A DNA stretch of 64,000 nt from Lampris incognitus (taxonomy: Eukaryota > Chordata > Actinopteri > Lampriformes > Lampridae). Of this stretch, positions 27,263 to 37,199 are shown one piece after another. The translations under genes were made by a program, and so were the position numbers. The stretch is taken from positions 49,613,008-49,677,007 of the forward strand of contig NC_079219.1 of assembly GCF_029633865.1 (NCBI RefSeq), written 5' to 3'. How positions within the stretch are numbered: position 1 is the first letter of the stretch; each line of letters begins with the position of its first letter. The notes under the pieces are model-generated. The model was not told where the DNA came from. It searched no databases and saw nothing but the letters and a program-made list of their open reading frames with translations.

Positions 27263-28267
27263 ACGCTCCGTTCCCTTCCGCTTCAGCAGAAGCAACAGTG
27301 GCCTCAGCAGATCCATTCTCTCATGCTCGCGTACAATGCCACTGTTCACGAGACCGCGGGTTATGCGCCTTTCTTCCTGATGTATGGGCGTGTCCCAAGA
27401 CTGCCGGTGGATGTTATGTTCAGGCAGGTTTTGCATGATCCTCACGTTGTTGACTATGACTCTTATGCTCAGTCTCTGCTTTCCTGTCTAAGGAGTGCAA
27501 TGGAGATCGCTCAGAAGCACTCCACGGCTGAGCAGCAGCATCAGGCGTGACAGTACAACAGACACGCCAAGGGCACTGTCCTGTCTGTCGGGGATCGTGT
27601 TTTGGTTGTGAACCAGAGTGAGCGAGGGAAGAGAAAGTTGGCTGACAAATGGGAGAACGGAGTGTACACGGTTGTCGGTGTCAACCCCAATATCCACGTC
27701 TACAAGATTCAGGATGCAGAGGGGCACACCAGGGTGGTGCACAGGAACCATTTGTTGGAGGTCAACTTCTTGCCCCTTCCTGAATTAGATCAGGGTGAGG
27801 AGTCCAGTACAACCAGTCAGTTGCTTGACTGCGCAGAGTCCGATGAGGAGGACAGTGCAGATGGCATGACGGTCTCAGGGGATGCAGTGGGGCTAGCAGT
27901 CTCATCACTTGGAGACTCGCCTAGATCTGAGTGGGCAGAAGCGGAAGAGTTCATTCCGTCTAGTCTGGTAGTCAGTCCTGTGGGGGCCACTGCTCAGACT
28001 CCACCCAACACACACACACCACACAACACACATGCACCACACATAGAGGCATCACACTCACTCGATGTTGGTGTTATATCTCACACTGATTCGCACACAG
28101 AAGCACCACACTCACTCGATACAGATGTTGCAGCTTGCACTGTCTCACTCACACAAGTAGAGAGCGATGGTCGGGTTAGGACACGCACAGGGAGGGTGGT
28201 GAGGTCAGTGAACAGGTTAATAGAATCTATGGCTCAGATGCCATTTCTACGGAGTGTGAGGGTTTGA
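27263..28267 (+). pseudogene. Gypsy integrase C-terminus and Pol tail
   Basis: The frame resumes as QQWPQQIHSLMLAYNATVHE and FFLMYGRVPRLPVD, the conserved end of the gypsy integrase core. An in-frame TGA follows at 27548-27550. Translation would continue through VGDRVLVVNQSERGKRKLAD and GVYTVVGVNPN into the SH3-like GPY/F-type C-terminal domain. The last 150 codons are acidic and Ser/Thr/His-rich, with TPPNTHTPHNTHAPH, and have no recognised domain. The stop looks like a point mutation of an Arg or Trp codon. Confidence 0.82.
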
Positions 28268-28556
28268 ACTTTGATGGAGGTTGGAGTCATTCAAACTAGT
28301 TTAATGTGAGTTATTAGGTGTCTATCAGACAGGGTTGTTTTAGGCCAAGTGCATGGTGTGGCGTATCAGGCGTCACATTGATCTAGGGGAATACTGAGAC
28401 TTGATCAACCTCATTATTTTCTGAACCTCGTAACCGAGGTAGCTCCTAAGTTGACTGGAGGACTAGGTCCTTCTTTTCACTTGTGCCAGTAGTCAGTAAT
28501 GGGCTTTTCCTTTCCTCTTTCTCTTTTTATCCTGCTGTCAGGATGTTGGTGAATTT
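28268..28556 (+). other. Gypsy 3' untranslated region
   Basis: Non-coding sequence between the end of pol and the polypurine tract. Confidence 0.6.
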
Positions 28557-28569
28557 CAGGAGGGGTGAA
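28557..28569 (+). promoter_or_regulatory. Polypurine tract
   Basis: CAGGAGGGGTGAA directly precedes the 3' LTR. An AG-rich run at this position primes plus-strand DNA synthesis in LTR elements. Confidence 0.75.
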
Positions 28570-29292
28570 TGTAACCAGGTTAAAATTAATGTTTTTATTT
28601 TATTTTGTTTGAGTATGAAATATCACCAAATCCTGTCTGTGTGCTGTTATTTGTGTTTACTACATTTTATTTTATATCATTATTTACTTTTATGTATGTT
28701 TTACAACGACCGTCATATACATGTACTGTCGCTTTAAGAGAGAGGTCTTGTGGGTACACGGAAGAGGGAACGCGGGAGAGGCCTTTTTTTTTGTTTTGTG
28801 GGGGGAGTCTCAAGCAGTGATCGAGCCGAGCCACGCATTTTTCTTACCGTAGGACAGTTTTGCTGGTTGAGGAGAACGTAACCTTGAGTATCCCTGTAAG
28901 AAGATACTGCAAGCTGTGGGATAAAATACTTGTTTATCCTTTCTTACATCGGAGTCCCGTGGACGGTTTCTCCTTCTAACGCACACGAGTGAAGTCCAGG
29001 CAGTGGTTGAACTTCGACCCCCACGTCCGTAAGAAACACCGCTCCCGCTGGAGGACTGGACGTTTGTCGAAGGGTTTGAAACCAAAATAAATGGCAAGGT
29101 GGGCCAAATAGAGTCCTGTGTGTCCCCCCTCCTTCCTTGATCATGATGATGATGATGATGATGAGAGACTGAGGGCCCCCCACAACACCTGGGACCCCAC
29201 CCAACTAGAACACAACGCAGAGCTAATGATGAGAGTGACGGGCGTGCAGCAGGCTGACCAGCAAAAAACAGCATAGGACTGCCCCCGTTACA
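28570..29292 (+). repeat. 3' LTR of gypsy element
   Basis: 723 bp. Compared with the 5' LTR I see about seven substitutions and one 3-base insertion (in the T-rich run near 28790). It ends GTTACA and is followed by the CTTG target duplication. Confidence 0.93.
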
Positions 29293-29377
29293 CTTGGAAC
29301 AGACGTCCGTCTATCCTCACGCTACGACTGTGCCCCAAGGCCCACTGAAGTCCGCCAGACTAGAGTTCCCGTCATTT
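29293..29377. repeat. Interspersed repeat, right half, split by gypsy
   Basis: Continuation of the repeat at 21340-21592 after the CTTG duplication, ending at a hAT-like terminus. Confidence 0.45.
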
Positions 29378-29485
29378 TGAAAAAAGCATTTCAAAGGTGT
29401 ACTTTTACTTCTACTTGAGTAATATTTCACCAAAGTATTGGTACTTTTACTTGAGTACAATATTTTTGTACTTTTTCCACCTCTG
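29378..29485 (-). mobile_element. hAT-type transposon end
   Basis: Read on the minus strand the piece begins CAGAGGTGGAAAAAGTAC and continues with ACTCAAGTAAAAGTACC. CAGAGGTG is the classical Tol2-like hAT terminus and the AAGTA-rich subterminal words are typical of fish hAT MITEs. Only one end is present. Confidence 0.65.
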
Positions 29486-29696
29486 CTCATTACTAATGCC
29501 CAAAAGAAATTGACAATCATAGACACGTTTCCCTCGAACCTAGCCACTGAGGATGCACACGCCCGGGTTACCAACGACCGCCACTGGTACTGCTGGCCAG
29601 CAGGGTGCCCGTGGAAACTATGCTACTGTTGGGTGAAGGAGAAGGAGGGGGGGAAGGCATGTCCAGAGGCAACAGGAGAGGAGGAAGGGTAAGAGT

Positions 29697-30620
29697 GTGG
29701 AGGTGAGAGTCGGAACTCTGAATGTTGGCACTATGACTGGTAAAGGGAGAGAGCTGGCTGATATGATGGAGAGAAGGAAGGTAGCTATACTGTCCGTGCA
29801 AGAGACCAGGTGGACGGAGAGTAAGGCGAGGTGCATTGGAGGGGTCAAACTCTTCTACCATGGGGACGATAGAAGGAGAAAAGGGGTAGGGGTAATTCTG
29901 AAGGAAGATGTCGAGTGTGTTGGAGGTGAAGAGTGTTACAGCTACACATCACATGCACGCATACACACACACACACACACACACACAACCAGGGTGAGAG
30001 AGCCAAAGGGTGAGAGATCAAAAGTGGGAGATGTAGGAACTGAAGAAAATAGAGATGGCGAGATAGCCAGGACCCCACAGTCTACAGGTCAGTGGCCACT
30101 CTTTCTAGGATGAGGATGTGCACATCCTTGATAGGGAGGAACGCTGGTTTGAACTGAGAGTCAAAGAGGCCATCTTTGTGAAGAGGGTACGACCATCCCT
30201 GAACTGGGGGGCTAAGAGTACATATTTCGCCATATGTGATGAGGATGAAGCTGGTAATTGAAGGTGTGTTGATGAACGTTGTCAGTGCATATTAAGCCCC
30301 ACAAGTTGGGTGTGAGATGGAAGAGAAAGAATAATTCTGGATGAGTTGGATGACGTGGCGGAGAGTGAACCTAATGAGAAGAGATTGGTGATTGGAGCAG
30401 ACTTCAATGGGCATGTTGGTGAAGGGAACAAAGGTGATGAGGTGGTGGAGAGAGGTGATGGGTATGGTGTCAAGGAGAGGAAAGTGGAAGGACAGATGGT
30501 GGATTTTGCAAAAAGGATGGAAATGGCTGTGGTGAAAATGTATTTCAAGAAGAGGGGGGAACACAGGGTGATTATAAGAGTGGAGGAACGTGCATACAGG
30601 TGGACTATATCTTATGCATG
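29697..30620 (+). pseudogene. RTE endonuclease, interrupted (copy B)
   Basis: The start VGTLNVGTMTGKGRELADMM and QETRWTESKARC mark the endonuclease N-terminus including the catalytic Glu motif. After the insertion, [36 protein letters not shown] and a frame change into MDYILCMTCNLKE complete it. Comparison with copy A shows where the insertion interrupts the gene (after KEDV). Confidence 0.8.
29930..30236 (+). mobile_element. Penelope-like fragment inserted in RTE copy B
   Basis: At 30109-30207 an open stretch reads DEDVHILDREERWFELRVKE and VKRVRPSLNW. This is close to the end of the GIY-YIG endonuclease region found in fish Penelope-like retroelements (HILDREERWFERGVKEAI...RPSLNRGG). An AC run at 29959-29987 lies upstream. 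RTE sequence stops before and resumes after this block. Target duplications are not clear. Confidence 0.6.
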
Positions 30621-30639
30621 ACATGCAATCTGAAAGAGA

Positions 30640-31076
30640 TTGGAGACTGCAGAGTGATGACAGGGGAGAATGTAGCTAAGAAGTGTCAGATGGTGGTCTT
30701 TAGGATGACTTTGGAGATCAAGAAGAGGGAGAGAGTGAAGACAGAGCCAAGGATCAAATGGTGGAAGTTGAAGAAGGAAAACTGTTGTGTGGAGTTCAGG
30801 GAGGAGTTAAGACAGGCAGTGGGTGGTAGTGAAGAGTTGCCGGATGGCCGGGCAACCACTGCAGAAATAGTGAGGGAGACAGCTAGGAAGGTACTTGGTG
30901 TGTCATCAGGACAGAGGAAGGAGGACAAGGAGACTTGGTGGTGGAATTTGGACGTACAGGAAAGTATACAGAGGAAGAGACTGGTGAAGAAAAAGTGGGA
31001 TAGTCAGAGAGATGAAGAAATAGACAGGAGTACAAGGAGATGCGACGTAAGGGGAAAGGAGAGGTGCCGAAACTAG
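30640..31076 (+). pseudogene. RTE linker (copy B)
   Basis: KWWKLKKENCCVEFREEL, VLGVSSGQRKEDKETWWWN and QRKRLVKKKWDSQRDEE match the linker of copy A almost residue for residue and lead into the (GA)n tract. Confidence 0.82.
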
Positions 31077-31078
31077 AA

Positions 31079-31209
<131 letters not shown>

Positions 31210-31605
31210 TGGAATATGTGGGGATAGTTAACCAAGAAGTGCGGTGGATTAGCAAAGAGGAATTGAGGTGGCAGAGTTGAAGATGCTAAGATTTTCATTG
31301 AGAGTGACGAAGAAGGACATAGTTAGAAACGAGTATATTAGAGGGACAGCTCAGGTTGGATAGTTTGGAGACAAAGCAAGAGAGGCAAGATTGAGATGGT
31401 TTGGACATGTGCGGAAGAGAGATGCTGGGCATATTAGGAGAAGGATGCTGAAAATGGAGCTGCCAGGGAAGAGGAAAAGAGGAAGGCCAAAGAGGAGTTT
31501 TGATGATGTGATGAGGGAAGATATGCAGGTGGGGGGCATGGCAGAGGAAGATGCAGAGGACAGGAAAAGATGGAAACGGATGGTCTACTTTATTAGCTGT
31601 TAGTG

Positions 31606-32417
31606 AAAGGTAAATATGGATTATAACTGATTCTTTAGTAGTGCTGTCTGTTTTAAATAAATTATCTGTCACTTTAAGTGCGTACTGGGGGAGTGGCGTA
31701 AATTACTTCCTGAAATAACTGTGACAGCTTTATGACAACGATGCAGTTGACGGCTTACTTACGAGCTGCATTATCTTAATTTTATACGTCGAATTATGTG
31801 TGTTAGGTGAGTGTAATTTCCCTAACGATGCTTTTTCTAAGTGCTATGATTCTAATTTGTGGCATTGAATTACAGTTTGTAACTTGCCAAGCACGGTTGG
31901 ATAAGACAAAAATATAGCATAATGCTGCATATGTCCATTGGCTGTAGACTAAGGCAGTGTTAGCCACCAGTTTTTCAAGTTGTTATACCAAGGTGCTATA
32001 ACATAGAGGCCTAACGCCTCACACATGTTACATTCCTAATGCGTCTATGCTTCTTAGTAACAAGAAATGTACACTTTCATTCCGTTCATCTTTTGGACGG
32101 TATTATTTTATGAAGTTTATACTCTCGTGTTTTTCGTTGTATTTGCTCTGAGATCGAGTCTCGTTTACATGGGTCAGATGTCTGTACCGGAAAGCACTGG
32201 TTTTGTGAGCTGCAAGTATTGTGTTGTATGTTGAATTGTCTCCTGTTAAGGACCTATTTCAAAGGGATGCGTGTGAAATGCCTGTTGTGAGTCACTGGAA
32301 GGACAGCTGCCTAGTATCCTGTTCAATGCATTTTCATATAAAGCGCAAGCTCTGGGGAAAAAAAAAGACTACCCAGCCTAAGGAGCAGTTGAATTATTAT
32401 GTTTCTTTTAAGTTTGT
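31606..32417. other. No gene seen
   Basis: AT-rich sequence without recognised coding or repeat content. Confidence 0.45.
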
Positions 32418-32533
32418 TTTCAGAGGAAGATGCAGAGGACAGGAAGAAATGGAAACGGATGATCCGCTGTGGTGACCCCTAACGGGAGCAGCTGAAAGTG
32501 GTGTTGTAGTAGTAGTAGTAGTAGTAGTAGTAG
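32418..32533 (+). mobile_element. RTE LINE 3' end (copy D)
   Basis: The GAAGATGCAGAGGACAGGAA end of ORF2, the conserved GATCCGCTGTGG and ACCCCTAACGGGAGCAGC, then a long (GTA)n tail. Only the last 100 bases are present: an extreme 5' truncation. Confidence 0.9.
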
Positions 32534-32579
32534 AAGTTTTAAGGTTGTTTTCTCAGGATTTTTTCCCACACAATAAAAG

Positions 32580-33625
32580 AAAAGAGAGAGGAGGTGTGGT
32601 ATTATATGAGGAAGTCGGGAGTTGCATGTGTATGAGGGAATGTGACAGTGGTGATGTTCGCGGTTGGAAAGAAAGATGGGTTCAAGGTGGAGGTGGAATT
32701 ACATCAAGGATCGGCTCTGAGCCCTTTCTTGTTTGCAATGGTGATGGACAGGTTGACAGACAAGATCAGGCAGGAGTCTCCGTGTACTATGATGTTTGCA
32801 GATGACACTGTGATCTATAGCGAGAGTAGGTTGCAGGTTGAGTAGAACCTGGAGAGGTGGAGGTATGCACTGGAGAGAAGAGGAATGAAAGTCAGTAGGA
32901 GCAAGATGGAATACATATGCGCAAAAAAGAGGGAGGACAGCAGAATGGTGAGAATGCAAGGGGTAGAGGTGATGAAGGGGTATGAGTTTAAATACTTGGA
33001 GTCAACTGTACAAAGTAACGGGGAGTGCAGAAGAGAGGTGAGGAAGAGACTGCAGGCAGGGAGGAGTGGGTGGAGAAGAGTGTCAGGAATGCTTTGCAAT
33101 AGGAGGGTACCAGCAATACCATGAAAAGGGTGCCATAACTATATTTCATAATATCAGCAAGAGTTAAAGGGAAGGTTTACAAAATGGTTGTGAGACCAGC
33201 TATGTTATGTGGCTTGGCGACAGTGGTACTGATGAAAAGACAGGAGGTGGAGCTGGAGGTGGCAGAGTTGAAGGTGTTAAGATGTTCATTGGGAGTGACA
33301 AAGAAGGACAGGATTAGGAACGAGTATATATTAGAGGGACAGCTCAGGTTTGGTGGATTGGAGACAAAGCAAGGGAAGGTTGAGATGGTTTGGACATGTG
33401 TGGAGGAGAGATGCTGGGTATAATGGGAGAAGGATGATGAATATGGAGCTGGCAGGGAAGAGGAAAAGAGGAAGGCCAAATAGGAGCTTTATGGATGTGG
33501 TGAGGGAGGACATGCAGGTAGCGGGTGTGACAGAGGAAGATGCAGAAGACAGGAAGAAATGGAAATGGATGATCCGCAGTGGCGACCCCTAACGGGAACA
33601 GCCGAAAGTAGTAGTAGTAGTTTCC
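32580..33625 (+). mobile_element. RTE LINE, 5' truncated, RT to 3' end (copy C)
   Basis: Plus-strand pieces cover the second half of RT: VELHQGSALSPFLFAMVMDR, then MMFADDTVIYSESRLQVE with the catalytic FADD preserved. The thumb and C-terminal region follow (ERRGMKVSRSKMEYIC, GWRRVSGM, VVRPAMLCGLATVVL, RNEYILEGQ, GRPNRSFMDVVREDMQ), and the 3' end with a GTAGTAGTAG tail. Stops occur after SESRLQVE and near 33121, where about 30 extra bases are inserted. It begins at PREEVW, close behind copy D. Confidence 0.88.
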
Positions 33626-33820
33626 CATAGGAATTTTTTCAAACAATACTCAGCTTCAAGACTATTCAAGAGAAGAATTATTTTCTATTCATAAAATTGT
33701 ATACTTCTTAAGATTCCCTTGATACACATTCTATTTTATTAATATAAATGAACACAAGCAGTGTCATTGAAGAATGAGCTACCCTATGAAAGGAAATACA
33801 AACTTAAATTTCTATACTGA
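33626..33820. other. AT-rich spacer, no gene seen
   Basis: Nothing recognised before the zinc-finger-protein-like exon sequence. Confidence 0.5.
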
Positions 33821-34028
33821 CAATGAAGTTCTCCTTGTTGAAAATACCATCCAAACTGCTGTAAGGGCTGTCATGGATGTAATTTGCTCTTATCAGTGAT
33901 TGTAAAATGAAAAAATATCAGAAAATGGTGGTGGAAAGGGACAAAGAGATCCATCAACTGGAATACAAGTTGGAACAAAGTGAATATGAACTGAAAGCAT
34001 TTCTCCCTCAGAGTCCCACTCTCAGAAA
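33821..34028 (+). pseudogene. N-terminal segment resembling fish zinc-finger proteins
   Basis: Two adjacent frames read NEVLLVENTIQTAVRAVMDV and, after TGA and TAA stops at 33893-33901, KMVVERDKEIHQLEYKLEQS with ELKAFLP. The heptad-like Glu/Lys/Leu pattern is a short coiled coil of the type found at the start of many teleost C2H2 zinc-finger proteins, before an acidic IKEE region. The frame break inside the segment and the stop after LRK suggest either an intron that I cannot place or a decayed gene. No zinc fingers are seen in the window. Confidence 0.4.
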
Positions 34029-34256
34029 ATAAATGTACTCACATCAACCCAGGGACTTCCAGTGCAAGCTGTAGGTGATCATTCATTGGGGGTGGAGAAA
34101 ATGTTAAACTGGAGTTCCCACATGAGTATTTTCTAGGGTGATATTCTGGAATTACTTCAGCCTAAGTACTGAAGAAGACGTTATCAAGAGACCTCCAATG
34201 AATATACCTTGTCGGAACATATTCCTGTTTGTTCAACAAGCTTTTTTTCATTCCAG

Positions 34257-34535
34257 CCCTTGGAACAACAACAGGTCCATCAGAATCTGTGCAATGCCAA
34301 GATGGTTTATCTTCTGCTACATTCAATCGAAAAGACCTTAATGAACACAGCTCACATTTGTCAGAGAGAAACACGGGCTCAGTTTCACCAGTCATCACTT
34401 GCCCTGTGATTAAAGAGGAGCCTTCCACTCCTGAGATGGTCCTCATTAAAAGGGAAATTTGTCAGCAGAGCCCTGGAGACCACCAGGAGGCCAAGTGGGA
34501 ACATGGTTTTCTTGGACAGGATCCCAACAAGACAA
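34257..34535 (+). CDS. Candidate exon with IKEE-type acidic region
   Basis: A pyrimidine-rich acceptor (CTTTTTTTCATTCCAG, ending at 34256) precedes an open stretch of 93 codons. A donor-like GTAGGT is at 34536. The translation includes LGTTTGPSESVQCQDG, SPVITCPVIKEEPSTPE and VLIKREICQQSPGD. The VIKEEP and IKRE words (SUMOylation-type psi-K-x-E sites) are common in the acidic linker of fish C2H2 zinc-finger transcription factors. Together with the coiled-coil segment 230 bases upstream this could be a two-exon N-terminal part of such a gene, or a pseudogene. The downstream zinc fingers are not visible, and L1 and L2 fragments follow instead. Confidence 0.45.
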
Positions 34536-34536
34536 G

Positions 34537-35250
34537 TAGGTTTTTATTGCCTTATTGCTTAATAGTAGGTCTTCCTTCCCCTATTGATGTCCTGATTGGA
34601 ACTCTCAAAAGTCTGTTATTAGTGACATTTTCAGTTATCTAATGCAATAATTGAATGATAGGGAATCTAGTCTGGATAAGCATTGGACATATATCAGAAG
34701 TTTGCTTTGGTATTATTAAAGAAATATTAAAACGTAAGATCCAGCCAAATTGCAGTTAATATGAGAAAACTGATTTACATAATGCATTACACAAATTCAA
34801 CAGCTGAACCAACAGTTCAGTGTCTTTGGATGCCGAAAAGGTGTTGTTGGACCACATTGAATGGTCATTTGTTTTCAAAAAACTGAACAAATTTGGGTTT
34901 GGTCCGAATTTTATTCTATTTCATTGATTTACTCAATATCTAAAGCTAAAATAATCACAAATAGCACAGTCTGAGCCATTTGAACATAGACGAGGGACGC
35001 CTCAAGTTTGCCCTTTGAGTCCTAGATGCTTTGTTTTGTCATAAGTGTCCGTAATGAACCAAAGGCTTGGACTCAAAACGCAGACTCAGTCTCAGTTCAC
35101 AAAAATCAGTCCTTTTAATAAAAATGAGGTCGGTACACAGGTGATCAGATAACAAGGCAACAGTGTCCAAATCGGCAGGCAAAAGGCGAGATCAATAAAG
35201 GCAAAAACAGGTCAGGAAACTATAGGGCTCAAGAAACTCACACATTGAGA
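34537..35250. other. No gene seen; possible transposon-derived part
   Basis: 34970-35220 (TTGGACTCAAAACGCAGAC, CAGTCCTTTTAATAAA) resembles end regions of fish DNA transposons that often carry these words, but I cannot name the family. The rest has no recognised feature. Confidence 0.35.
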
Positions 35251-35252
35251 GG

Positions 35253-35510
35253 TGGAAATCTCTCCGTCTAGCTATTTGGGATAAAATGGATAGTTTAAAG
35301 ATGAATGTCTTACCGAGGATTACTTTGCTCATGGCAGCTATTCCTCTTCCCTTGTACAAAAGTTTTTTTAAAGAGGTTGATAGGGATATTCAGAAAATTC
35401 ATATGGCGTAACAAGACACCTAGGGTTAGCTAAGAATTTACATGTAGACAGGGAAAAGGGGGGCCTTGGCCTTCCGGATGTGTTCCAAGTATTATATTGC
35501 GTTTAACCCA
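35253..35510 (+). mobile_element. L1-type LINE ORF2 C-terminal fragment
   Basis: The plus strand reads WDKMDSLKMNVLPRITLLMA, IPLPLYKSFFKEVDRDIQK and, in a shifted frame, KGGLGLPDVFQ. This is the well-known ORF2 region after RT in L1/Tx1 elements (INxxKMNxLPRxxYLF...FFKxL...GGLGLP). A stop after HMA and a frame change show that it is dead, and both ends are truncated. Confidence 0.75.
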
Positions 35511-35554
35511 ACATATCCTTCAAAATGAGGTTATGGCTTTAACTCAAGAGTCAA

Positions 35555-36000
35555 GTCAAGTTTATTCATAAAGCACATTTATAAACAACCAGAGTTGACC
35601 AACATTCTGTACAATAAAATAAAATAAAATTACATCGTAACAGCAAAAAAGCAGAAGAGATAAAATAATGTCACTATCACATAAGTAAAATAAGTAAAGG
35701 AACACACAGATGAATAAAAAGTAAAACACTAAAACCTAAACAACACTCAAAGGCCTGAGAAAACATGTGGGTCTTAAGGTTAGTCTTAAAAGCATCAACA
35801 GGGAGAAAACTTAATTGAAAATGGCAAAATATTCCAAAGCTTTGGAGTGGCACAATGGCCCTTACACTTTAGCCTCGAACGTTGGACAACCGAGAGCAGC
35901 TGGTTTGATGATCTGAGAGATCTGGGTTTGGAAAGGGGGCAGAGAAGCTCAGAGATGTACTGGGGCACCAGGCTGTGTAAAGCTTTAAAGTGATACTGAC
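35555..36000 (-). mobile_element. L2-type LINE 3' end
   Basis: On the minus strand KALHSLVPQYISELLCPLSK, RSLRSSNQLLSV, SRLKCKGHCA and PKLWNILP are the end of an L2/Rex-like ORF2 (the (A)PxLWNxLP motif). It is followed by a 3' UTR and an AAACTTGACTTGAC tail at 35555-35570. The 5' part is truncated at about 36000. Confidence 0.78.
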
Positions 36001-36090
36001 ATCAAAATCTGAACATCCCTATTGATAGGCTGTGTTCCGAGTTGGAATGTGACCACGGGAGAAATTCTCAGTGGCCAAAACAGCATGTCT

Positions 36091-36111
36091 GCGGCCGCTC
36101 GAGAGAGATCT
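36091..36111. other. Clustered NotI, XhoI and BglII sites
   Basis: GCGGCCGC, CTCGAG and AGATCT follow one another within 21 bases, resembling a cloning polylinker. The flanks read as ordinary genomic sequence and no vector backbone is recognisable, so chance is the simplest explanation. Confidence 0.4.
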
Positions 36112-36173
36112 GTGATTGACTGTAGATGGTGTCCAATGACAAATTGTGCTGGTGGCTACGTAGACACCAGTCA

Positions 36174-36213
36174 ATTTGCATATAGGGTGTGTCTGTAGCG
36201 AGACGCTATAAAA
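36174..36213 (+). promoter_or_regulatory. Octamer plus TATA promoter-like sequence
   Basis: A perfect octamer ATTTGCAT (36174-36181) is followed 26 bases later by TATAAAA (36207-36213); a CCAAT lies at 36133-36137. This arrangement is that of compact RNA polymerase II promoters bound by Oct factors. It points to the ATG at 36450 about 240 bases downstream. Confidence 0.55.
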
Positions 36214-36299
36214 CCATGGAGAAGCCGTTCTTTCACCCCCTCCTGCTAGCTACTTGGCTCGAGTTTGTGATATTTTGCTGAGACTTTATTATCGATCTT

Positions 36300-36380
36300 G
36301 CTACGACATATTGCCATCTATCTATCTATCTGGCTATCTATCTATTTATCTAAATATCCATCATCTATCTATCGAACAGT
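36300..36380. repeat. (ATCT)n imperfect repeat
   Basis: Imperfect ATCT/ATTT tetranucleotide run within the presumed 5' leader of the THAP exon. Confidence 0.85.
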
Positions 36381-36449
36381 TATTTGTATCATCGAACATA
36401 TTATTCGCCAAGTTGCATTGCACTTGGCGAGGCTTATAGGCCTTCCACC

Positions 36450-36574
36450 ATGCTGTGGTCCCATGCAAAATGCGTGGTCCCTGGATGCCCGAGCACTGGC
36501 ACCAGCCCTGGTGTTAGCCTTTTCTCCCTTCCGAGAGATCCCGAAACGCTGAGACAGTGGTGTGAAGCCATCGG
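36450..36574 (+). CDS. THAP-domain first exon
   Basis: The ATG has a strong context (CCACCATGC). It opens MLWSHAKCVVPGCPS, continues with GVSLFSLPRDPETLRQWCEA, and stops within the next codons unless spliced at GG|GTGACG (36575). C-x4-C near the N-terminus, then a Phe/Leu-Pro-x-Asp-Pro and a Trp, matches the first half of the THAP zinc finger (C2CH). In known genes an intron often follows at about this point. The second half (C-x2-H and AVPTIF-type motif) would lie in a later exon that I cannot find. THAP domains occur in cellular DNA-binding proteins and in P-element, ISL2EU and Kolobok transposases, so this may be a host gene or a transposon gene. Confidence 0.6.
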
Positions 36575-36579
36575 GTGAC

Positions 36580-37199
36580 GAGAAGCGGATCTCTCCAATT
36601 TGCAAAAGTGTGCTGTCTTATTTTATTTTTATTTTTTTTCCAATTGTATTTTTCAATTCTGGTTCCGCTTACAAACGAATAAATGGACCTAAACAAATAG
36701 ACACAGCAGTCGAGTTGCACACCTGTACCGGATTGAATCTCCCAAGTGGAGTGAATGTGTGGGGAGTTTGCAAAATACCTAAATGAAATACACAAATTCT
36801 GGCCAGATGTGCACTGAATGTCTTACCAAAAAAAAAAAAAAGTGCTGTCACTGTCATGAACAGCTGAACTGTTATTCACAGAGACATGTATGTCATGTGC
36901 TATTCTGGAATCTTATGGACTGTACATAATCATTATTGATATTTTACATTCTTGACATTACTATACTCGTATTTATAGTTTTTTGTTATATTTCTGTTAT
37001 TTGCATTATTCCTGACTTGTACAAACAGTTTTCATCTTTTGTACTTGGATGTGTCTATGTGAGTAGTAATACCATGAGTCACTGTAAGTGTATATATGTA
37101 CTAGGCCAATAAAAACAGATTCTGATAAGCATCTGGGCTCCTGTGCTAAAGCAACATACTACTGGTGTCATTGTATTTGACTTGAGTGAAAAATCACTT
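36580..37199. other. No second exon recognised
   Basis: AT-rich sequence after the THAP exon. A frame of about 45 codons at 36655-36783 (YKRINGPKQID...) is open but has no known domain. AATAAAAA at 37108 could be a polyadenylation signal. Confidence 0.35.

Larger units (their letters stand above)
21593..29292 (+). mobile_element. Ty3/gypsy LTR retrotransposon, 7.7 kb, defective
   Basis: Two direct LTRs (720 and 723 bp) begin TGTAAC and end GTTACA, a perfect 6-bp terminal inverted repeat. They are flanked by the 4-bp duplication CTTG (21589-21592 and 29293-29296). Between them lie a primer-binding site, gag, pol in the order protease, reverse transcriptase, RNase H, integrase (the gypsy order), and a purine-rich tract. 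No envelope-like ORF is seen. The LTRs differ at only about eight places by eye, implying a recent insertion, yet pol has two internal deletions or frameshifts and an in-frame stop. So this copy is not autonomous. Confidence 0.95.

Noticed and set aside
21593-29292. Endogenous retrovirus with envelope
   Set aside because: No envelope-like frame between pol and the 3' LTR; domain order and gag zinc knuckle fit a Ty3/gypsy retrotransposon.
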